From Bacteroidales bacterium (GTDB lineage: Bacteria > Bacteroidota > Bacteroidia > Bacteroidales > UBA932), in assembly GCA_016303175.1 (NCBI GenBank), contig JAEDMF010000008.1:1-21537 (forward strand): DNA of 21,537 nt, in the 5' to 3' direction. The position numbers and the translations under genes were made by a program. A model generated the notes under the pieces. The model ran no database searches. It was not told the DNA's origin and worked only from the letters and a program-made list of their open reading frames with translations. This document shows, piece after piece, positions 16,049-21,537 of the stretch (the first letter of the stretch is position 1; every line of letters begins with the position of its first letter).

Positions 16049-16957
16049 TCAGAGTTTCACCGCCACCCGCAACTTGGCACTCCGCGCACGGGTATTGAGG
16101 CTGATTTCGTCCTCATCGGGCCCGATAGGCTTGCGGTTGACAGCCTCAAGCGGCGCATCCACTTTCCCGTAAATATCTTTCTTCTGTTCTCCGCTGATGT
16201 TGCCGCAGCGTATGAAGTTTTTTACCATGCGGTCCTCCAGAGAGTGATAAGTCAGTACCACGAGTCTTCCGCCCGGTTTCAAACTTCTGGCCGCTCCCTG
16301 CAGGAACTTCTCCAAATCGCGCATTTCGCCGTTCACCTCGATGCGCAGGGCCTGAAACACCTTCGCAAGTATCTTGTGCTCAAGGCGCTCGGGCAGAATG
16401 CGCTGCAATGCTTCCTTGAGATTACCCGTGGTGAGAATGCTTCGCTGAGAGCGTGCCTGCACGATCAGCGAAGCTGCCTTGCGGCTCCCATCCACTTCGC
16501 CGTACATCCGGAGGACTCTTTCGAGGTCCTCTTCGCTGTACGAACCAACAATGTCAGCGGCGGTTTTTTCCGCTTTTACATTCATTCTCATGTCCAAAGG
16601 CGCGTCAAAACGGAATGAGAATCCCCGTTCGGGGGTGTCGAACTGATGGGAGGATACGCCCAGATCGGCCAAGACACCGTCAACGCCGCTGGAGTACCCT
16701 TGTTCCAACACGAAATTATGAATGAATCTGAAATTGTTTCTGATTAGTGTGAGTCTGTCATCCTTGAACGCATTGTCTATGGCGTCCTGGTCCTTGTCAA
16801 AGGCTATCAGACGACCTTTCTCAGACAGACGGTTCAGGATTTCACGGCTGTGTCCGCCTCCGCCGAAGGTGGCATCAACGAAAACACCGTCCCGGTCATC
16901 TCCTATGAGATAACTTACGCATTTGTCTAATAATACGGGATTGTGGTACTCGCTCAT
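16049..16957 (-). CDS. rsmH: 16S rRNA (cytosine(1402)-N4)-methyltransferase RsmH (MraW)
   Basis: RsmH N4-methylates C1402 in the decoding centre of 16S rRNA using S-adenosylmethionine. The 302-residue protein shows the SAM-binding loop DATFGGGGHS (28-37), DLGVSS (98-103), PLDMRM (120-125), ALRIEVN (203-209) and YHSLEDR (237-243). It ends with the usual RSAKLR segment, so it is complete. It follows mraZ by 20 nt, with a consensus Shine-Dalgarno in that gap, and precedes the unusual purine-rich spacer. Confidence 0.97.
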   Translation of the reverse strand: MSEYHNPVLLDKCVSYLIGDDRDGVFVDATFGGGGHSREILNRLSEKGRLIAFDKDQDAIDNAFKDDRLTLIRNNFRFIHNFVLEQGYSSGVDGVLADLGVSSHQFDTPERGFSFRFDAPLDMRMNVKAEKTAADIVGSYSEEDLERVLRMYGEVDGSRKAASLIVQARSQRSILTTGNLKEALQRILPERLEHKILAKVFQALRIEVNGEMRDLEKFLQGAARSLKPGGRLVVLTYHSLEDRMVKNFIRCGNISGEQKKDIYGKVDAPLEAVNRKPIGPDEDEISLNTRARSAKLRVAVKL

Positions 16958-16965
16958 TCTGCCGT

Positions 16966-16971
16966 CCTCCT
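16966..16971 (-). promoter_or_regulatory. Ribosome binding site AGGAGG for rsmH
   Basis: A full AGGAGG on the minus strand ends 8 nt before the rsmH ATG in the 20-nt mraZ-rsmH gap. It is the clearest Shine-Dalgarno sequence in the window and, unlike those before mraY and ftsI, it is not part of an upstream coding sequence. Confidence 0.7.
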
Positions 16972-16977
16972 CTCGAC

Positions 16978-17457
16978 TTAATTGTCGGAGAGGCTTTCGG
17001 CAAGGCTGATGAATTCATCTGCTGACAGGGCACTTTGTTCGTATTTTTCCCTGTCCCAGATTTCTATTTTGTGGTCATTGCCACAGAACACCAGTTCTTT
17101 GCCCGCTCCGACAGACTCCAAAAGCGTCTTCGGAATGGACACTCTGCCCAACTTGCCGTCGGGCTCTACAAGGGCTCTGTCTCTGGTATAGGCTCTCCAG
17201 AAAGCATCGTGGGTTTTGTTGAGGAAGTTTATTTTGGCTTTGATACGCTCGCTCTCCTTCTCCCATTCAGTGAAACTGTACATTTCCAGGCAGGGAGCCC
17301 AGATGGCTTTCTTCACGACGAACCTCCAGTCCACCTGTTCGGGACTGACTCCATCGTGACCGAGGCAGGCAAGAAACTGCTCCCGCAGGTCGGACGGGAA
17401 AACCACCCTACCTTTGTCATCCACCTTGGCGGTATATGAGCCGATAAACTTTATCAT
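16978..17457 (-). CDS. mraZ: MraZ, AbrB-fold transcriptional regulator of the division cluster
   Basis: MraZ is a DNA-binding regulator, a ring of tandem SpoVT/AbrB domains, that represses or modulates its own dcw operon. The protein (159 aa from the ATG at 17457) carries two AbrB-like half-sites, DDKGRVVFPSDLRE (13-26) and DGKLGRVSIPKTLLE (near 100-114). The open frame extends eight codons upstream to a TTG at 17481, but that codon falls inside the TACCTTTG -7 box, so the ATG at 17457 is the credible start. Its probable operator is a set of three 10-bp-spaced repeats about 50-75 nt upstream. It is the first gene of the cluster and lies 80 nt after the dsbD stop. Confidence 0.95.
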   Translation of the reverse strand: MIKFIGSYTAKVDDKGRVVFPSDLREQFLACLGHDGVSPEQVDWRFVVKKAIWAPCLEMYSFTEWEKESERIKAKINFLNKTHDAFWRAYTRDRALVEPDGKLGRVSIPKTLLESVGAGKELVFCGNDHKIEIWDREKYEQSALSADEFISLAESLSDN

Positions 17458-17478
17458 TCCGTTATTTTGACGCAATGA

Positions 17479-17486
17479 CAAAGGTA
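17479..17486 (-). promoter_or_regulatory. Bacteroidota -7 box TACCTTTG for the mraZ/dcw operon
   Basis: TACCTTTG matches the Bacteroidota -7 consensus TAnnTTTG and lies 21 nt upstream of the mraZ ATG, implying a leader of roughly 15 nt. I found no TTTG at the expected -33 spacing; that interval is A/T-rich and is partly occupied by the GTGTAA repeats. Confidence 0.6.
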
Positions 17487-17505
17487 GAAATATTTTTCCA
17501 AAAAA

Positions 17506-17531
17506 TTACACTCTTTTACACTTTTTTACAC
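17506..17531 (-). promoter_or_regulatory. Probable MraZ operator: three GTGTAA repeats at 10-bp spacing
   Basis: On the minus strand GTGTAA occurs three times, at 17526-17531, 17516-17521 and 17506-17511, exactly one helical turn apart. With flanks, the second and third units read AAAGTGT and AGAGTGT. MraZ is known to bind direct repeats with 10-bp periodicity upstream of mraZ: TGGG-type boxes in E. coli and AAAGTG(T/G)-N3 boxes in Mycoplasma. These units resemble the latter. They lie about 20 bp upstream of the -7 box, over the -33 region, which fits repression by occlusion. Confidence 0.7.
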
Positions 17532-17537
17532 AGGTGC

Positions 17538-19574
17538 TTATTCGGTGCTTTGTAAGAATGTTATAAATGATTGAATATCAAGGTTGTATCCGCGTGGTGA
17601 GCTGATTTGCCGCCCCGTGCTGTCGAGTATGATGTAATTCGGTTGGGCATTGACTCCGAAACGCTCCAAGGCAATGTGGGAATTTACTCGACCCACATCC
17701 TTCAGTACTCTCCCTTTTGATGTGGTAATCCATTGGGATTCAGGGAGTTTGGTCTTGTCGTCAGTGTATAGGGCCACAATTACAAAATCCTCTTTGAGTA
17801 TGCGTAGCACCTTCGGGTCGCTCCATACGCGCTCTTCCATCTCGCGGCAGTTGACACATCCGTGTCCAGTAATGTCCACAAATACTTTTTTACCGCTACG
17901 CGCCGCCGCCTTTACCCCGCTGTCGATGTCCGTGTATGCCACTAGGGAGTGAGCTATGCGTATGGTGGCTCCGCTGTCTGCGTTGCCTGTATTGCTTGCG
18001 TTGTTTGCATCTTCCGCAATGCCTGTGCTGTTTGTTCTGCCTTCGCCACTTGCGCCTCCCGCACTATCGTGTGCCGGGTATGTGTCATACCCTCCTCCAT
18101 TCTGCCAATCGGCGTTCTTCAGTACAAAATCCTGAGTGCTTAGAGGAGGCAGATATCCGGAGATGGCCTTGAGAGGCGCTCCCCACATACCCGGAATCAG
18201 ATATACCACGAAAGAGAACACCGCTATCACCAGAACCAGACGGAAAACGGACAGATGTTCTGTGGGAGAGTCGTTTTTGAAACGGATTTTGCCCAAAAGA
18301 TATAGTCCAAGCAGACTGAAGCATACTATCCATATGGCCAGATACACCTCCCTGTCCAATATGCCCCAATGGTAGGTCTGGTCTGCTGTGCTGAGGAATT
18401 TCAGGCCAAGGGCAATTTCGATGAAGCCCAGCACCACTTTCACGTTGCCGAGCCATCCTCCGCTCTTGGGCAGTTTTTTCAGTACTGAGGGGAAGAAGGC
18501 CAGTAGTGTGAACGGCAGGGCAAAGGCCACGCTGAAGGCAAGCATAGTCACCATTGGCATCCAGAATTCGCCCTGAGTGCTCTTGATGAGTACTGTACCC
18601 ACGATGGGGCCGGTACAAGAGAAGGATACAATAACGAGGGTGAGAGCCAGGAAGAAGACGCCGGCAAGGCCTTTTTTGTTGCTGTTCTTGTCGGCACGAT
18701 TGCTCCAACTGCTTGGTAGGTTGATTTCAAATGCTCCAAAGAAGGAGGCAGCGAAGACCATAAACACAGCGAAGAAAAGCAGGTTGGGAAGCCAGTGAGT
18801 GGATAGCCAATTGAAGATGTCTGCCGTCACGCTGCCGCCTCCCAGCAATCTTGTGAGGCCGATTATGATGCAGATTGGCAGAGTATAGAGCAGTACTATG
18901 AAGAGTCCGTACAGAAGAGCTTTTGCCCTACCTTGACGGGGACTGCCCGAGCCTTTTATGAAAAAGGATACGGTAAGCGGAACCATAGGAAATACACAGG
19001 GGGTCAGCAGCATTGCCAGTCCCCACAGTATGGCCTCAAGTATCATTGCCCACACCGGGGCCTCTCCTTGGGTTGCAGTGTTTTTTGCTGCTTCACCCGC
19101 TGCCGCTGCCCCGGCGCGCCTTGACTTCTTGTTTGCTTTTGCGGAAGGCAGGCTGATGCTGAACTCTTTGTCCTCCGGACTGCGGCACTCCTCTCCCTTG
19201 CAACTGCGCCACGAGATATTAACCCGCATCACGGGCTTCTTGCCGGTGACTTCTATCAACTGCTTGATAATGAATGTGTTGCCCTCAAGACTGTCGCTCG
19301 CTTCTCCAATGAGGACGTAGCCTTGAGGATCAATGAATTCAAGCTCGGTAGGGGAGTCGGGGTCATTGATGGAGTAGCTGTGCCAGCCTTCCAGTATTTT
19401 GCCGGTGAACTGTACCTGATACTGGTTGCCGTCCATCTTCTGTATGGACTCAGTCCACGAAATTGTATCCGGAAAAAGATTTCCGGGAAGAGCTTTGCCG
19501 TTATAGTCCGGAGCTCCATAAGCGGTCGCCGCTCCCAGCACCGCAATCATTATGCTTATCAATCGTTTCAACAT
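17538..19574 (-). CDS. dsbD: DsbD-type thiol:disulfide interchange protein, three domains
   Basis: DsbD carries reducing power from cytoplasmic thioredoxin across the inner membrane to periplasmic substrates. From the ATG at 19574 the protein has 678 residues. It has a signal peptide (MLKRLISIMIAV...), a DsbD-alpha-like periplasmic domain with a Cys pair (125 and 130, in SCKGEEC), and about eight transmembrane segments with the redox cysteines Cys193 (TPCVFP) and Cys320 (SCTGP). A thioredoxin-like domain with CVNC (573-576) closes it. A Gly/Asn/Ser/Ala-rich linker (about 490-537) joins the membrane and thioredoxin domains. An ATG eight codons upstream would overlap miaB and spoil the signal peptide. 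It follows miaB by 13 nt and lies directly before mraZ with no visible terminator. Confidence 0.9.
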   Translation of the reverse strand: MLKRLISIMIAVLGAATAYGAPDYNGKALPGNLFPDTISWTESIQKMDGNQYQVQFTGKILEGWHSYSINDPDSPTELEFIDPQGYVLIGEASDSLEGNTFIIKQLIEVTGKKPVMRVNISWRSCKGEECRSPEDKEFSISLPSAKANKKSRRAGAAAAGEAAKNTATQGEAPVWAMILEAILWGLAMLLTPCVFPMVPLTVSFFIKGSGSPRQGRAKALLYGLFIVLLYTLPICIIIGLTRLLGGGSVTADIFNWLSTHWLPNLLFFAVFMVFAASFFGAFEINLPSSWSNRADKNSNKKGLAGVFFLALTLVIVSFSCTGPIVGTVLIKSTQGEFWMPMVTMLAFSVAFALPFTLLAFFPSVLKKLPKSGGWLGNVKVVLGFIEIALGLKFLSTADQTYHWGILDREVYLAIWIVCFSLLGLYLLGKIRFKNDSPTEHLSVFRLVLVIAVFSFVVYLIPGMWGAPLKAISGYLPPLSTQDFVLKNADWQNGGGYDTYPAHDSAGGASGEGRTNSTGIAEDANNASNTGNADSGATIRIAHSLVAYTDIDSGVKAAARSGKKVFVDITGHGCVNCREMEERVWSDPKVLRILKEDFVIVALYTDDKTKLPESQWITTSKGRVLKDVGRVNSHIALERFGVNAQPNYIILDSTGRQISSPRGYNLDIQSFITFLQSTE

Positions 19575-19587
19575 TCTGGTTTCGTAA

Positions 19588-20925
19588 TTATATAGCATTC
19601 TCTATTTCTTCGCAAATCAGTGTGGCGGAGGTACTTCCTACAACCCTGACTTTGGCTGTGCTGCCCACTCTGTTCCTGTCGGGATGCTTGTCCTCAAAGA
19701 CACACATCATATTATTGGAGGCACGCCCGCAGAGGTCGCTGATGCTCTTTTTCGACGGTCCTTCAATGAGTACCTCGAAAACCTTGCCCATCTGAGCCGC
19801 GTATCTTCTTCCCGAAGTTTTGACCTGGTGCTCGATTATTTCATTCAGGCGTCTGGTCTTTTCTGCCGGGGGCACGTCGTCCTCGTATTTGCGCGCCGCG
19901 AGTGTGCCGGGCCGTTCCGAATACTGGAACATGAAGGCGCTGTCGAATCCGACCTTATCCATCAGAGACAGGGTGTCCAGGTGGTCCTGCAGACTTTCTC
20001 CGCAGAATCCGGCTATGACGTCCGTGGTCAGGCTGCATCCGGGTATGATTCTGCGTATGGCTTCCACTCTGTCCAGATACCACTCGCGGGTGTATTTTCT
20101 TCGCATCTTTTCAAGCATAGCATTGCTGCCGCTCTGGACCGGGAGGTGGATGTGGCGACAGATGTTCTCGTGCTCCGCGATGGCGTATAATATGTCGTCG
20201 CTCAAATCGTGGGGATTGGAGGTGCTGAACCTTATTCTCATTGCGGGAAATTCCCCGGCCACCTTTCGCAGAAGTTCCGCAAAACCAGTGTGCTTGCCCT
20301 CCTTGTCCGTATAGCTGTAGGAATTGACGTTCTGGCCCAGAAGGGTCACTTCCCTGTAACCGCCTTCCCACAAGGTGCGCACCTCTCGCACAATGCTCTC
20401 AACATCCCTGCTTCTCTCTACCCCTCTTGTGTAAGGCACTATGCAATAGGAACATACGTTGTTGCATCCCCTCATTATGGAGACAAACGCCGACACTCCG
20501 TTGCTATCTATGCGTTTGGGCTCTATGTCTGCATAAGTCTCCGTGCGGGACAACTCAACGTCCATCGCTACGGTAGTATGTCCGAGTTCCTCAAGTAGGG
20601 CGGGCAGCCTCCTGTATGCATCCGGACCGCACACGAGGTCCACCTTTCCGCTTTCGAGCAATTCGCTCTTGAGTCTCTCCGCCATGCAGCCCATTATGCC
20701 TATCCTCACATTTTTGTTTTTGCGTTTGGCAAGTCGGAACTGCTCTATCCTGCCCCATATACGCTGCTCCGCGTTGTCCCGTATGGAACAGGTGTTGGCC
20801 AGAATCAGGTCTGCCTCGTTCATATCGTCGGTCAGACTGTATCCAACCTTCCCGAGAATTGACAGTATGACTTCGCTGTCTCCCACATTCATCTGACAGC
20901 CGTATGTTTCTATATAAACCTTCAT
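19588..20925 (-). CDS. miaB: tRNA-2-methylthio-N6-dimethylallyladenosine synthase MiaB
   Basis: MiaB is a radical-SAM methylthiotransferase that converts i6A37 to ms2i6A37 in tRNAs reading UNN codons. From the ATG at 20925 (445 aa) the N-terminal UPF0004 domain supplies cluster ligands Cys10 (YGCQMN), Cys46 (NTCSIR) and Cys80 (GCMAER). The radical-SAM motif CxxxCxxC is at 154-161 (CNNVCSYC), and a C-terminal TRAM-like domain follows. Eight more codons are open up to a GTG, but that GTG overlaps a TAACTTTG -7 box, so the ATG at 20925 is preferred. It is the first gene of a probable miaB-dsbD unit, divergent from the lipoprotein gene. Confidence 0.95.
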   Translation of the reverse strand: MKVYIETYGCQMNVGDSEVILSILGKVGYSLTDDMNEADLILANTCSIRDNAEQRIWGRIEQFRLAKRKNKNVRIGIMGCMAERLKSELLESGKVDLVCGPDAYRRLPALLEELGHTTVAMDVELSRTETYADIEPKRIDSNGVSAFVSIMRGCNNVCSYCIVPYTRGVERSRDVESIVREVRTLWEGGYREVTLLGQNVNSYSYTDKEGKHTGFAELLRKVAGEFPAMRIRFSTSNPHDLSDDILYAIAEHENICRHIHLPVQSGSNAMLEKMRRKYTREWYLDRVEAIRRIIPGCSLTTDVIAGFCGESLQDHLDTLSLMDKVGFDSAFMFQYSERPGTLAARKYEDDVPPAEKTRRLNEIIEHQVKTSGRRYAAQMGKVFEVLIEGPSKKSISDLCGRASNNMMCVFEDKHPDRNRVGSTAKVRVVGSTSATLICEEIENAI

Positions 20926-20948
20926 GTCCAATATATGTTCGTAACCCA

Positions 20949-20956
20949 CAAAGTTA
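20949..20956 (-). promoter_or_regulatory. -7 box TAACTTTG for miaB
   Basis: TAACTTTG on the minus strand matches TAnnTTTG and lies 23 nt before the miaB ATG. No TTTG is present at the usual -33 spacing, so this is a partial promoter match. Confidence 0.5.
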
Positions 20957-21051
20957 AGGTTTTTTGTTCAATTACGTAGATTCAAACTCCCCGCGCCGTA
21001 TTTGTCGCGCTAGTTTTGCCCTGCCAAAGGAATTATCTTCGCCAAAATGAG

Positions 21052-21059
21052 TATCTTTG
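21052..21059 (+). promoter_or_regulatory. -7 box TATCTTTG for the plus-strand lipoprotein gene
   Basis: TATCTTTG matches TAnnTTTG and lies 21 nt before the ATG at 21081. No -33 TTTG at standard spacing was found. Confidence 0.5.
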
Positions 21060-21067
21060 CGGAAATT

Positions 21068-21072
21068 GAGGT
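21068..21072 (+). promoter_or_regulatory. Ribosome binding site GAGGT for the plus-strand lipoprotein gene
   Basis: GAGGT ends 8 nt before the ATG at 21081 and is complementary to the ACCUC of 16S rRNA. It falls within the short predicted leader. Confidence 0.45.
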
Positions 21073-21080
21073 TCAGAACA

Positions 21081-21537
21081 ATGGTGAAGGCAATTTTCAA
21101 AAATATTCTGGTCGTGATGCTGATGTTCCTCAGTCTCGCGTGTTCCCGTGCCGGAGACATTAAAGTGACTGGTTACAGTATTGTCTCAATGGTGCCGACA
21201 GGCCTCTCGAGTGTTAAGGTGACTCTGTCGGCGGACATCGTAAACAATGGGCCGGCCTTTTCCCTAAAGGACGTGGAGGGCAGTATGGTTTATGTGGGCA
21301 ACGGGGAGAAGATCAATGTGGGTAATTTCAAGGCAGACCCCTGTGAGTTGCCCAAAGGCAGTTCCAAAGCCCTTGCCACAGTTTACCTTTCGCTGGATGA
21401 AGAGCTTTCTCTGCTGAAGATATTCACAATGGCACGAAATTTTCAGTTGGAAGATTATGTCGTGAATGCGTCGGGTGTTGTCAAGACGGGCGGCATAAGC
21501 AGAAAACTTTCCTTCAAGGATATTCCCCTGCGTAAAT
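21081..21537 (+). CDS. Putative lipoprotein, LEA14/WHy-like, cut by the window edge
   Basis: An open frame of 152 codons runs from the ATG at 21081 to the right edge without a stop. The N-terminus is a signal peptide (basic MVKAIFKN, hydrophobic core, then SLAC) with Cys21 as the likely lipidated residue, though the lipobox position -3 is Ser rather than Leu. After it comes a beta-rich domain with alternating hydrophobic residues, beginning about VTGYSIVSM and containing VKVTLSADIVNNG. This pattern resembles the LEA14/water-stress (WHy) domain lipoproteins common in Bacteroidota. The function of such proteins is unclear. It is the only plus-strand gene and is divergent from miaB. The family assignment is tentative; that it is a secreted coding sequence is fairly sure. 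Confidence 0.65.
   Translation, partial: MVKAIFKNILVVMLMFLSLACSRAGDIKVTGYSIVSMVPTGLSSVKVTLSADIVNNGPAFSLKDVEGSMVYVGNGEKINVGNFKADPCELPKGSSKALATVYLSLDEELSLLKIFTMARNFQLEDYVVNASGVVKTGGISRKLSFKDIPLRK

Larger units (their letters stand above)
20926..21080. other. Divergent intergenic region
   Basis: This 155-nt region separates the starts of miaB and the LEA-like gene. It contains one TAnnTTTG box in each direction, placed 23 nt and 21 nt from the respective start codons. No coding potential on either strand looked real, and I saw no strong hairpin. Confidence 0.6.

Noticed and set aside
15857..16618. Plus-strand frame beginning with a strongly hydrophobic, membrane-like stretch
   Set aside because: The hydrophobicity comes from reading the polypyrimidine complement of the purine-rich spacer (Phe, Leu, Ser, Pro codons); it then runs antisense through rsmH. 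No ribosome binding site or promoter match was seen.
2259..17457. Missing murF and ddl read as loss of these functions
   Set aside because: Both are often encoded away from the dcw cluster in Bacteroidota, so their absence from a 21.5-kb window says nothing about the genome.
17455..17481. TTG start for mraZ at 17481
   Set aside because: The TTG lies inside the TACCTTTG -7 box, so it would sit upstream of the transcript start; the ATG at 17457 gives the normal MraZ N-terminus.
17533..17550. Repeated GGTGCTT after dsbD as a terminator
   Set aside because: The two copies are direct repeats and cannot form a hairpin.
20923..20949. GTG start for miaB at 20949
   Set aside because: It overlaps the TAACTTTG -7 box, and MKVYIETYGCQMN is the usual N-terminus of the family.
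1..21537. Mobile elements, CRISPR arrays, tRNA or rRNA genes
   Set aside because: I looked for transposase-like reading frames, regular spaced repeats and clover-leaf or rRNA-like sequence and found none; the only short periodic repeats are those upstream of mraZ and in the rsmH-ftsL spacer.

Overview
The window looks like a chromosomal segment of a Bacteroidota member, most likely order Bacteroidales. This rests on the gene order of the division/cell-wall (dcw) cluster, on Bacteroidota-type MraY, FtsW, FtsL and FtsQ sequences, on TAnnTTTG -7 promoter boxes, and on the scarcity of Shine-Dalgarno leaders. Base composition is roughly half G+C. I cannot name the family with confidence; the TruB N-terminus recalls Alistipes-like organisms, but that is from memory. 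Nearly all genes are on the minus strand, so transcription runs from high to low coordinates.

Right end (about 17500-21537): a divergent intergenic region (20926-21080) carries one TAnnTTTG box in each direction. It separates a truncated plus-strand lipoprotein gene (LEA14-like) from the minus-strand pair miaB (tRNA ms2i6A methylthiotransferase) and a three-domain DsbD-type thiol:disulfide interchange protein.

Centre (2259-17457): a complete Bacteroidota dcw cluster in the order mraZ, rsmH, ftsL, ftsI, murE, mraY, murD, ftsW, murG, murC, ftsQ, ftsA, ftsZ. Together these make UDP-MurNAc-peptide (murC/D/E), lipid I and lipid II (mraY, murG), polymerise and cross-link septal peptidoglycan (ftsW, ftsI), and build the divisome (ftsL, ftsQ, ftsA, ftsZ). 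murF and ddl are not in the cluster. Upstream of mraZ lie three GTGTAA repeats at exact 10-bp spacing beside a -7 box, a very likely MraZ operator.

Left end (1-2256): gltX, rpiB and the start of truB continue on the same strand with gaps of 2, 1 and 57 nt, so housekeeping genes appear to be appended to the division operon.

The operon is very tight (overlaps, or gaps of 37 nt or less) with one striking exception: a 191-nt purine-rich spacer between rsmH and ftsL, about 84 % purine, with a run of eight G, three 9-bp repeats and a mirror repeat. This spacer is the best candidate for something undescribed here. No tRNA, rRNA, CRISPR array, insertion sequence or prophage was seen.
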